Below are positions 25,590 through 34,373 of a stretch of 64,000 nucleotides of DNA, piece after piece. A model generated the notes under the pieces. The model was given only the letters and a program-made list of their open reading frames with translations. It was not told the origin of the DNA and ran no database searches. The DNA lies in assembly GCA_023228145.1 (NCBI GenBank), contig JALOBU010000001.1, positions 62,001 to 126,000 of the forward strand. Reading direction: 5' to 3'. Position 1 is the stretch's first letter; each line of letters begins with the position of its first letter. Made by a program: the position numbers and the translations under genes. The DNA comes from Bacteroidales bacterium (GTDB lineage Bacteria; Bacteroidota; Bacteroidia; Bacteroidales; CAIWKO01).

Positions 25590-28500
25590 TTTTCAGTGGC
25601 TTCTGTAAGAAAATTGCTTATTACTTTTTGAAGCGAAGTTTTGTCAATAGGTTTCAAAACAAAACTAACGAAATATTTTTTCATTATTTTTTCAATTTCT
25701 TCCTCTGTTGAATAAGCTGTCATTGCAATAATCGGCAGTTTGTCATTCATGGATTGTATTTCAGCAGCTGCTTGAATACCCGACATGCCGCTTTCCAGAT
25801 TAATATCCATCAGTACAATATTATAATCAGACCTTTTCACCAGTTCAATGGCAAGCATTCCGGTAGTGGCAATGTCAACTTCAAAATTGTTTTTCAGGTA
25901 AGCATTAATTAAATCGCCGTTAACTTTATTATCATCAACTACCAGAATTTTATATTTTATTTTTTTGCCGGATTTCTTTTTTGTTTTTTTTATTTCGGAT
26001 TCAGAGTTCTCCATCGTTATAAGGCTATGTGGTGCCGCAGGAATATAAACTGTAAAAACAGAACCTTTGCCAAGTGTGCTTTCTACAATAATAAACCCCT
26101 TCATTAACTCTACCATTTTTTTGCTCAAAGATAAGCCTAGACCACTTCCCGAATATTTTCTGTTCAATCCTTCACTAACCTGCCTGAATTCTTCAAAAAT
26201 CATCTGATAGTCTTCCCTGGAGATACCGATACCCGTGTCAATAAAACTAATATATACATACCCTTTTTCGTTTTGCTCCGAATAGCCAGTTTTTATAGTA
26301 ATGCTTCCTTTTTCAGTATAGTTTATTGCATTATTGATAAGATTCTTAAATACCTGAAGAATATAGTTTTCGTTAAAAGATGCAATTTTCTGTTCGTGAT
26401 ATTTTTTGATTATTGTAAGGCCTTTTTTATGTGCTTCAGGTTCAAGACTTATCACAGCCATATCAACAAACCTGTTGATGTCTGTACTGATAATATCAAG
26501 TTGTTTTTTACTAGCTTCAAACTGTGATATCTGTATGATGGAATTCAGGGTGTTCATGAGGCGATCACCTGATTCTAAAATGTTATCCACCATATTTAGG
26601 GATTCTGGATCTTTAGCCTTACTTTTCAACAGAGAAGCAAAACCAAGTATTCCTGTCATAGGTGTTCTTAGTTCATGATTCATATTTGCAATAAGTGAGG
26701 TTTTCAAACGGTTGGATTCTTCTGCTTTTTCTTTCGCCTTAATAAGTAGTGTTTCTGAATTTTTTTTATAAATCAATGCAGCAATCTGCTCAGAAACAAA
26801 ACTCAGCAAATCTTTATCGTATGTAGTAAAGTTAACCTCCTCTTCATAACTTTGTATGGCGATGACACCAATAACCTTGTTTTGTGTAATCAATGGCACA
26901 CCAAGCCATTTGGCCGACATGGGTCCAATCATTTCTATTTCGCCCGACATTTGTAATTGTTTCAGCATAAGAGGGGTTAAAAGAACAGGCGAGCCGTGGC
27001 GTAATACATATTCGGTAATTCCTCTTCTTAATTTTCTCGGCTTAGGTTTTTCATCATATTTGTCAACAAAATAAGGAAATGTAATAAAATCATTGTCTTC
27101 ATCATAAAGAGCAATGTAGAAATTATCAGCATTTATTAGTTCACTAATGTAAATATGGATTGATTTGTAAAGGTCTTCAACGTCTTTTGAAGTATGTATA
27201 AGTTGGGATATTTTAAAAATTGTGTCCCGGACTTTTTCTGTATGTTTCAGTGATGTAATATCCCTATAAAAGTTCATTATGGCTTGAATTCCACCATATT
27301 CAATAACAGAACCATTTATTATGATATTAATTTCAACACCTTTTTTGTTATGATGCACGGATTCAAAATTCTTACAGGAACTATTATTTTCAATATTTAT
27401 TAACTGTTGTTTGTCTGATTCAAAATTTTGACAAAGCCTGGTATAGCTCATTCCTTTAAGTTCATCAATAGAATACAAATACATTTCCGAGGCTTTTTCG
27501 TTTGCCGTTAAGATTGAATTAGTTGCTGGGTCAATGATAAGAATAGCAACGCTTGAGTTTTCGAAAATGGTTCGGTATTGAGCTTCTGAACGTTCTAATT
27601 CTAAAATGGCTTTTTTTTGTTCGGTTATGTCCCGGATAATACGGCCGATATAAGAATTATTCTGTGTTTTTATGCCGAATGATGACAAGTATATGTATTT
27701 TTCTATACCATCTGGAGTATATATTTTTCCTTCAATGTTATGATCGCTTTTATTCACATCCGGAAACTCAAGTGCTATGAGGCTGTTATTTTTTAATTTT
27801 TGGTAAAACTCTGGTGTTTTTTTTCCGGGATGCATCATTTCAAACTCAACATCCCAGTGATATTTTCCAATAGCTTTTTCAGCTGACAACCCGGTAATCA
27901 TGTACATACTTTCATTCCATTCAATAATCCTTCCCTGACTGTCGTTCAGCATGATGCCTTCAACGGATTGTTCGATGACATTTCTGAATTTATCTTCACT
28001 CTGAAGAAGGGCGGCTTCAGTAATTTTTCGCTTGCCGGCTTCATCCTGTAATCTTTCTATAGTTGTGTTTAATAAAAATGTTCGTTTTTCTACTTCTTTT
28101 TCTAGCTCATCTTTTTCGTATTTGCTCATTATTTCAGAATCCCTGAACTTTGTTATTTCATTGAAAATCCCAATTATATAGGCTTTATGTTCACTGTCAT
28201 AAAATATGTTTTTTTTCGACAGTACCGTATAAACACCTCCCTTTGTTGTTGTGATTTGCTGTTCCACAACGGACTCTTTTCCGCAAGCAATAACTTCTGT
28301 ATCCTGAGCTTCAAAACGCCCTGCAACGCTGTCGGAAAAAATAACATTGCTTTTTTTGCCGTAAATATCTTTATAAGAAACATTAAGGAACTTACAGAAA
28401 GCTTTGTTAACATAAAACCAATTTGAATTAGCATCTTTGATAAAGAATGGCTCAGGCAAATCATGCAAGATGTTAAGGTATCGTGAACAATTAACCTTAA

Positions 28501-28657
28501 AAAAATTTTTTACTTCCTCAGGCAATTCGTAAGAATAAAAATCGTTATTTTCATCACCAGTTAAATCGTCTATCAGCAAAATACGATTGGATTTGTTTTT
28601 ATCCAGTTCTTTTACAAATTTTAATAAATCAACTTTATTATTAAATTCTCGTAACAT
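25586..28657 (-). CDS. Hybrid histidine kinase: PAS x3, GAF, HisKA, HATPase, receiver
   Basis: 1023 residues with no membrane span, so cytoplasmic. Domains in order: PAS about 52-172, PAS 222-345, PAS 352-472, GAF 480-627, HisKA about 645-715 with the phospho-acceptor His in NMNHELRTPMTG (near 657), HATPase 766-875 with DTGIGI and GSGLGLSLSKK, and a receiver domain 900-1015 with the phospho-Asp in IVLMDINLE and the switch Lys in VLKPID. Last gene of the five-gene receptor/kinase operon, starting one base after its upstream neighbour. It could take phosphate internally from HisKA to its receiver. The GAF domain carries no recognisable chromophore motif that I can identify. Confidence 0.92.
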   Translation of the reverse strand: MLREFNNKVDLLKFVKELDKNKSNRILLIDDLTGDENNDFYSYELPEEVKNFFKVNCSRYLNILHDLPEPFFIKDANSNWFYVNKAFCKFLNVSYKDIYGKKSNVIFSDSVAGRFEAQDTEVIACGKESVVEQQITTTKGGVYTVLSKKNIFYDSEHKAYIIGIFNEITKFRDSEIMSKYEKDELEKEVEKRTFLLNTTIERLQDEAGKRKITEAALLQSEDKFRNVIEQSVEGIMLNDSQGRIIEWNESMYMITGLSAEKAIGKYHWDVEFEMMHPGKKTPEFYQKLKNNSLIALEFPDVNKSDHNIEGKIYTPDGIEKYIYLSSFGIKTQNNSYIGRIIRDITEQKKAILELERSEAQYRTIFENSSVAILIIDPATNSILTANEKASEMYLYSIDELKGMSYTRLCQNFESDKQQLINIENNSSCKNFESVHHNKKGVEINIIINGSVIEYGGIQAIMNFYRDITSLKHTEKVRDTIFKISQLIHTSKDVEDLYKSIHIYISELINADNFYIALYDEDNDFITFPYFVDKYDEKPKPRKLRRGITEYVLRHGSPVLLTPLMLKQLQMSGEIEMIGPMSAKWLGVPLITQNKVIGVIAIQSYEEEVNFTTYDKDLLSFVSEQIAALIYKKNSETLLIKAKEKAEESNRLKTSLIANMNHELRTPMTGILGFASLLKSKAKDPESLNMVDNILESGDRLMNTLNSIIQISQFEASKKQLDIISTDINRFVDMAVISLEPEAHKKGLTIIKKYHEQKIASFNENYILQVFKNLINNAINYTEKGSITIKTGYSEQNEKGYVYISFIDTGIGISREDYQMIFEEFRQVSEGLNRKYSGSGLGLSLSKKMVELMKGFIIVESTLGKGSVFTVYIPAAPHSLITMENSESEIKKTKKKSGKKIKYKILVVDDNKVNGDLINAYLKNNFEVDIATTGMLAIELVKRSDYNIVLMDINLESGMSGIQAAAEIQSMNDKLPIIAMTAYSTEEEIEKIMKKYFVSFVLKPIDKTSLQKVISNFLTEATEN

Positions 28658-28658
28658 A

Positions 28659-31600
28659 TCATTTCATTTTGTTAGGTAGCCCGATTATAAACGTGCTACC
28701 TGTATTTTCTTTGCTGTCAATTCTTAGGTACCCGTTATTTTTTTCAACAAGTTCTTTGCATAAAATGAGCCCCAGTCCGCTTCCTGTTTCTGATTCGGTA
28801 CCGGGGGTTTTGATCTTTTCATCAATTTTAAAAATTTTATCTATGTGTTCTTTTTTTATGCCGACACCGTTATCGGAAACAGATATTTCCACAAAATCAC
28901 TCATCTGTGTGTTTTCTGAAACACCTGAAGCAGAAACCCTGACGAACCCACTGCGGTTTGTGTACTTAATGGAATTGGATACCAGGTTGCGTATTATAGT
29001 TTTCACCATGTTGCTATCGGCATATATGGCAAGGTTCTCCGGTATATCAGAAATGATTTTAATCTGTTTGATTTTTGCACGGTACTGCAACACATCAATA
29101 GCTTCAAAAACAACGTGCCCCACATCAAGCATTTCCGGCTTAAACCCCATTTTCCCTGTTTGAGAGTTAGCCCATTCAAGCAGGTTTTGAATTAATTTTA
29201 GCAACGACTCTGTTGAAAGCTGAATATTGTTAATGTAATTTATTTTATCCTGTTCCGCAAGCGATTTGTAATTTTCAGTTAAAATTCCCGAAAACCCTAG
29301 AATAGCATTCAGAGGGTCTTTCAAATCGTGAGCAATGATTGAAAAAAAGCGGTCTTTGGTGGCAACAAGGTTTTTAAGCTCTTCATTTCTGACTTTTAAA
29401 AGATTTTCCATGCTTTTTCTTTCAGAAATATCCCTGCTGATACTTAATAAATGTGGTTTGCCTTTTATCAGGATCAATTCAGCCGACATATCTATAATTC
29501 TTTTAGTTCCGTTTTTATTTTGTACAATAATCTCCAGATTATGGCAATGGCCATAAGTTTTAACGTCATGCAACAATTTATCTCTGTCTTTAGGATTATC
29601 CCAGATGTTGATATCCAGGGTTGACTTGCCTTTAAGGTCTTCAGGGGCATAACCGGTATATTTTGTAAAAGTATCATTTGAATCAATATAATAACCGTCC
29701 TCAATCCGGGTTACAAGAATTGCGTCAGGGCCTTTGTCAAATATTATCTGCAGTTGTTCCTTGGCTTCCTTAAGGCCTTGTTCGGCTTCCTTTTGCCGCG
29801 TAAAATCCATAATAGCACAGCTTAACCCAAAAACCTTACCTGCAGAATCAAATAAAGGAATATAGCTCCCGTAAACATTTGCTTTCTTCCCCTTTTCAAA
29901 CTCAATATCATCTATAACTTCTACTGTCTTAGCACTATTAACACATTTGTCAAATAAAAGCTTATGACGCTCATAAAGATCCGGAGGGAAAAAATCTTTA
30001 AAATTGTGGTTTTCGATTAGATGAAGCGGTACCATGAATGTTTTTTCATAATGTTTGTTGGCAAAAAAGTAATTGCCGTCTTTGTCAAGTGCAGATATCC
30101 ACATCGGAAGTGAGTCTATCATACTTCTTAAAAGTATGCGGCTTTTACTCACTTCTTCTTCTGCCTTTTTTCTATCGGTGATGTCAAGAAGTGACGCCAG
30201 GCTTTTGTGGGTGCCGGGTATCATGTCAATGTAAAGCAGTATGTTTTTTATGTTGCCTTTAATATCTTTAAATCTGAACTCGTATGATTTTAAAGCTTTT
30301 AAAGTATCAGCTCTTCTGAGTTTGTGCATTTCTACCATTCTTTCCAGGTCTTCAGTAACAACAAACTCAGTCCACTTTTTCTTGTTTTCGATTTTCTCTT
30401 TTGGAATGCCTGACAACTCTGAAAATTTTGAATTTACCAAAGAAATAGTTTTATCTTCTTCAATTATTATTGTTGCAGTACCAGTATTTTCAAAAAAAGT
30501 TCTGTATTTAGCTTCAGATTCTTTTAAAAGTAATTCTGCCTGTTTGCGTGCAGTAATATCATTGAATACCGTAAGCATAGCAGGTTCTCCTTTATAAACC
30601 ATACCCAGACTGGTCACTTCAACAGAGATATTGTTCCCTTTATTAGTGATGAAGACTTCTTCAAGAGACTCTGCTTTCGTATTTTTATTTAGCACTTTTT
30701 TAATTCTTTGAGCAGCGACTTCCTGATAATCGGGATGAATAAAATTAAAAATATTTAATCCCATGGTTTTCTCAATCGATGCTTCCATTATTTTAGAGGC
30801 AGCCTCATTTGCAAAAACAATATTCCCTTTGCTGTTTATGACAACTCCAACAGGGAGAAGTCTAATTAGGTTGCTGTATCGTTCTTCACTTTCCTTAAGT
30901 TCTTTTTCGGCTTGTTTACGTTTTGTAATATCTCGGAAAATTGTCTGAATGGTTTTGTTCGGCATAATTTTAGAGTGCATTTCAACCTCACAAATACTGC
31001 CGTTTTTTTTTATTATTTTTCTTTCTTTGATAATAACTTTGCCTTTTTGAAGCAAATCATATCTAATGGGGTTTTTTTTCAGGTCTTCTTTTTCATAGAG
31101 GTCAGATATGTTTTTTGTCAATAATTCATCTTTGCTATATCCTGTCATTTCGGTGCCACTTGAGTTGCTGCCAATTATGTTTCCTTCGGTGTTTAACTGA
31201 AATATACCATCAGCGGCTTGTTCAAAAAGAAGGCGGTATTTTTCTTCGCTGGCGCGCAATTTTTCTTCTGCTTCGATTTGCTCATGCCACATTTGTTTTA
31301 TTTCCAGAGCATGGTTAATGGCTTGCCGCAACCGGATAGTGTTTTCTTTAAGTACATAATCAACAGCACCCACCTTGACCGTTTCAGCAGCAGTTTCTTC
31401 ATCAATGGAGCCGGTATAAATAATAACCGGAACCAGCGGGGCAAGTTTTTTTGCATGACGGATAACCGTCAATCCATCAAAATTGGGCATATTAAAATCC
31501 GAAACAATGACATCAGGTTTATAAGTATTTAAAGATTCAATTAACGCTTCATTTGTGCTTACATCAGAAAATTCAACAGATTCTAACTCATGTTTAATTT

Positions 31601-31667
31601 CTCTTTGTGCCAGTTCAATATCCAGTGGATTATCTTCCACTATCAGTATTTTATAATGCTTTGCCAT
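28659..31667 (-). CDS. Histidine kinase with N-terminal receiver and five PAS domains
   Basis: 1002 residues, no membrane span. An N-terminal receiver (4-125, phospho-Asp in DVIVSDFNMP and Lys in YVLKEN) is followed by five PAS domains (about 143-258, 265-385, 390-505, 510-630 and 635-755, several ending in the PAC-type DITKRKQAE, DITARKQAE and DISERK), HisKA (765-835, His in FSIIAHDLKDPLNAI) and HATPase (875-1000, DNGVGI and GSGLGLILCKEL). A receiver at the N-terminus lets the kinase be controlled by an upstream kinase, most likely one of this operon. Six bases separate it from the response regulator gene upstream. Confidence 0.92.
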   Translation of the reverse strand: MAKHYKILIVEDNPLDIELAQREIKHELESVEFSDVSTNEALIESLNTYKPDVIVSDFNMPNFDGLTVIRHAKKLAPLVPVIIYTGSIDEETAAETVKVGAVDYVLKENTIRLRQAINHALEIKQMWHEQIEAEEKLRASEEKYRLLFEQAADGIFQLNTEGNIIGSNSSGTEMTGYSKDELLTKNISDLYEKEDLKKNPIRYDLLQKGKVIIKERKIIKKNGSICEVEMHSKIMPNKTIQTIFRDITKRKQAEKELKESEERYSNLIRLLPVGVVINSKGNIVFANEAASKIMEASIEKTMGLNIFNFIHPDYQEVAAQRIKKVLNKNTKAESLEEVFITNKGNNISVEVTSLGMVYKGEPAMLTVFNDITARKQAELLLKESEAKYRTFFENTGTATIIIEEDKTISLVNSKFSELSGIPKEKIENKKKWTEFVVTEDLERMVEMHKLRRADTLKALKSYEFRFKDIKGNIKNILLYIDMIPGTHKSLASLLDITDRKKAEEEVSKSRILLRSMIDSLPMWISALDKDGNYFFANKHYEKTFMVPLHLIENHNFKDFFPPDLYERHKLLFDKCVNSAKTVEVIDDIEFEKGKKANVYGSYIPLFDSAGKVFGLSCAIMDFTRQKEAEQGLKEAKEQLQIIFDKGPDAILVTRIEDGYYIDSNDTFTKYTGYAPEDLKGKSTLDINIWDNPKDRDKLLHDVKTYGHCHNLEIIVQNKNGTKRIIDMSAELILIKGKPHLLSISRDISERKSMENLLKVRNEELKNLVATKDRFFSIIAHDLKDPLNAILGFSGILTENYKSLAEQDKINYINNIQLSTESLLKLIQNLLEWANSQTGKMGFKPEMLDVGHVVFEAIDVLQYRAKIKQIKIISDIPENLAIYADSNMVKTIIRNLVSNSIKYTNRSGFVRVSASGVSENTQMSDFVEISVSDNGVGIKKEHIDKIFKIDEKIKTPGTESETGSGLGLILCKELVEKNNGYLRIDSKENTGSTFIIGLPNKMK

Positions 31668-31673
31668 GTTGGT

Positions 31674-32111
31674 TTATTTAGGTGGATGGTTAATAACAAG
31701 CCAGTACAATCCCAGGCTGTTTATTGTTTCGGTAAAACTAACAATATCTACGGGCTTAACAACATAACTGTTTGCCCCCAGTGCATAAGCCGCTTTAATA
31801 TCCGGGTCCTCAAGGGATGAGGTTAGCATAACAATCGGGATATTTCTCAATTCTTCATCCATTTTGATTGTTTTTAATACTTCCAGGCCGTTTACTTTAG
31901 GCAGTTTGATGTCAAGAAAAATAACTTTTGGAGGAATATTTTCTCTTTCTGAGAATTTTCCTTTGCAAAAAAGATAATCCAGAGCTTCTTCTCCGTCAAT
32001 AACCACAAAAATATTGTTGGCTATGTGGTGTTTGTTGAGTGTTCTCAGGGTTAATTCGACATCCTGCGGATTATCTTCAACTAATAAAATGTCAACAATG
32101 TTGTCGTTCAT
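31674..32111 (-). CDS. Single-domain response regulator (Rcp1-like)
   Basis: 145 residues, one receiver domain only. DILLVEDNPQDVELTL holds the acidic pocket, the phospho-Asp is in VIFLDIKLPKVNGLEVL, then VMLTSS and the conserved Lys in SYVVKPVD. The spacing and the NPxDxEL start fit regulators of the Rcp1 (cyanobacterial phytochrome response regulator) type. There is no output domain, so it must act by protein contact or as a phosphate shuttle. It lies five bases after the YfiR-kinase gene and six before the receiver-PAS kinase, a position suited to linking the two. Confidence 0.93.
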   Translation of the reverse strand: MNDNIVDILLVEDNPQDVELTLRTLNKHHIANNIFVVIDGEEALDYLFCKGKFSERENIPPKVIFLDIKLPKVNGLEVLKTIKMDEELRNIPIVMLTSSLEDPDIKAAYALGANSYVVKPVDIVSFTETINSLGLYWLVINHPPK

Positions 32112-32116
32112 AATTA

Positions 32117-34369
32117 TTATGGTTTATTAAGTAATGAAAAATAAAATTTTGCTCCTTTATCAATTTCCCCTTCAGCCCATACACGACCACCATGCCTGTG
32201 AATAATGCGTTGCACTATTGCCAACCCCACTCCTGTCCCCTGAAATTCATTAATATTGTGCAGGCGCTGAAAGACTCCAAATAAATTATCAACATACTTC
32301 ATATCAAACCCGGAGCCGTTATCTTTAACAAAGTAAATATTTTCTCCTTGATTTTCAAAACTACCCACCTCAATTTTAATAATATCTTTTTTGGAAGAAA
32401 ACTTAAATGCATTTGAAATCAGGTTAACCCACACCTGTTTAATAAGGCTGATATCAACATTGGCAGGCAATAATTTTGTAATTTCAATTTCTATCTTATT
32501 TTCGCAATATTGACCTTCAACTTCTTCCAAAGCCTGATGCACAATTTTTGTCATGTCTGTCATGACTTTTTGCAAAGAAGTGCGGCTAAGCCTCGAAAAT
32601 GACAACAAATCATCAATCAATTGCCCCATACGTGAAGCTTCTTTTTGGATAACATCACAGACTCTTTGGCCGTCTGTATCTATTTTGTTTGCATAATCTT
32701 CCGTAAGGATTTTCGTAAATCCGCTAATGGCGCGCAGAGGTGCCCTTAAGTCATGAGAAACTGAATAAGCAAAAGCTTCCAGTTCTTTATTAGCATTTTC
32801 AAGTTGTTGTGTCCTTAATTCAACACGTTTTTCGAGCTCCTCGTTGAGTTGTTTAATTTTGTTTTCAATTAATTTTCGTTCTGTTATATCCGAAGAAAGC
32901 ACAAAAATGCCTTCTGACACAGGTTGAATACTCAGTTCAAACCATGCTGATGTCCCGTCAGGATAGATGAACTCATTAATCATGTGCTGGGGAATACGGT
33001 CATTCATGCAGCGGCTTAAAACCTGAAATACTTCTGTTTTTTCAAATCCGGAATATACCTCCATCATTTTACACCCCAACATATTTTCTTTTGTTTGGCG
33101 GCCATGACTTATTACTGCATCATTCACATAACGATAACGCCATTCATAATCAATTATCTGGCATCCTTCAAGCATATTGTCTAATGTCAACCGGAATCGT
33201 TCCTCTGATTTTTTCAAAGCTTCTTCAGCTAATTTTCGTTCGGCAAGTTCTACCTGCAATTGCTGATTAGCGTCATTTAATTCTTGTGTTCGGTCTGAAA
33301 CTCTCTTTTCAAGGGATTTGTTAAGTTTTTGAATTTTTTTGTATGCAATAAAAACTGTAAGTACCAATATGGCTACCAGTATGGAAATAATAATGAACAA
33401 CGTGATGAGGTTCCTCTGGCGAACTATCTGGGACCCTTGTTTGTCCAAAGCTTGGGTTTGTAACTGTATTTCAGCTTTTTTACTTTCAATTTCCTTCTTT
33501 TGCTTGTTAAGCAATTCAGTTCCTTCGCTCACATTTACGGACAGGTCATAAAGCTCTTTCTTCTGGCGTTCATATAATTTTTGTTGCTCATATATCAGAA
33601 GTGTTTTTAACGCCAGTTCCTGTTCCTTTTTTTTAAGAAGTAACGATTGTTCATCAAGAATTTTTTGTTGTTCCTGAATCTTTACAGTCTGTTCGTTAAG
33701 ATTTTGAATATTTGCCTGTGCTTCTTTGGTTTTCAAGGTAATGGCTTTTTTCAAAAAATTCAAAGTGCTGTCGTGGCTCTGAATCTGTTTCTGGAGGCTG
33801 CGAAGGCTTTGTTGCTCCTCATAATACAAAGCGGCAACATCAATCGTGGTGCCTCCCAATAGCACCATATCCGGCATAATATTCAGTCGCTGGTTTATTA
33901 TGTTAGCTTTGTTGATTTCAAATAAAAGGTTTCCATCTTTAGAATCGTAAAAGTTAATCATAATAATGCGCTTATCATCATAACTATCGCTAATAAGCAG
34001 AATGTTTTTCCCTTCAATTTTATCATAAATTTTTAATAGTTTTCCCTCACTTTCTTTGGTGACAAATATTAAATGTATATTGTCAGTATTATCGAGAGAA
34101 GTTGAAGATGAAACTTTAATTGGTTTTTTTCGGAGCGTTTTTGTCTTCGACAGAGTCGTTAATTCTTTTATAATGTTTTTATCATCCCCGATGACAAGAA
34201 AATGAAATTCCTGAATGCTTTCTTCGTTTTGCCATTGCACATTTTTAGCAAAGTTGTAAATGTATGCACTGATGGCAACATCTCGTTTAATCTGTTGTGC
34301 GTTAATTGGAATGAGTGGAGTTATAATGCAAATTAAAAAAATACAGATATTACGGAATAGATGTTTCAT
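32117..34369 (-). CDS. Membrane histidine kinase with periplasmic YfiR/DUF4154 sensor
   Basis: 750 residues from the ATG at 34369, which gives a clean signal sequence (MKHLFRNICIFLICIITPLI); the start at 34396 overlaps the receptor gene. Residues about 30-170 fit the YfiR/DUF4154 domain (AYIYNFAKNVQWQNE, FHFLVIGDD, then the region ending VLLGG). A long coiled coil with many Gln and Lys (about 185-320), a membrane span (about 323-345), a PAS domain (about 385-510), HisKA (His in YSVSHDLRAPLRAI, near 536) and HATPase (630-746, DNGSGF and GTGVGLAIVQRI) follow. In Pseudomonas YfiR is a periplasmic regulator of a diguanylate cyclase; here the domain is fused directly to a kinase. It lies four bases after the TonB-receptor gene. 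Confidence 0.88.
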   Translation of the reverse strand: MKHLFRNICIFLICIITPLIPINAQQIKRDVAISAYIYNFAKNVQWQNEESIQEFHFLVIGDDKNIIKELTTLSKTKTLRKKPIKVSSSTSLDNTDNIHLIFVTKESEGKLLKIYDKIEGKNILLISDSYDDKRIIMINFYDSKDGNLLFEINKANIINQRLNIMPDMVLLGGTTIDVAALYYEEQQSLRSLQKQIQSHDSTLNFLKKAITLKTKEAQANIQNLNEQTVKIQEQQKILDEQSLLLKKKEQELALKTLLIYEQQKLYERQKKELYDLSVNVSEGTELLNKQKKEIESKKAEIQLQTQALDKQGSQIVRQRNLITLFIIISILVAILVLTVFIAYKKIQKLNKSLEKRVSDRTQELNDANQQLQVELAERKLAEEALKKSEERFRLTLDNMLEGCQIIDYEWRYRYVNDAVISHGRQTKENMLGCKMMEVYSGFEKTEVFQVLSRCMNDRIPQHMINEFIYPDGTSAWFELSIQPVSEGIFVLSSDITERKLIENKIKQLNEELEKRVELRTQQLENANKELEAFAYSVSHDLRAPLRAISGFTKILTEDYANKIDTDGQRVCDVIQKEASRMGQLIDDLLSFSRLSRTSLQKVMTDMTKIVHQALEEVEGQYCENKIEIEITKLLPANVDISLIKQVWVNLISNAFKFSSKKDIIKIEVGSFENQGENIYFVKDNGSGFDMKYVDNLFGVFQRLHNINEFQGTGVGLAIVQRIIHRHGGRVWAEGEIDKGAKFYFSLLNKP

Positions 34370-34373
34370 CAGA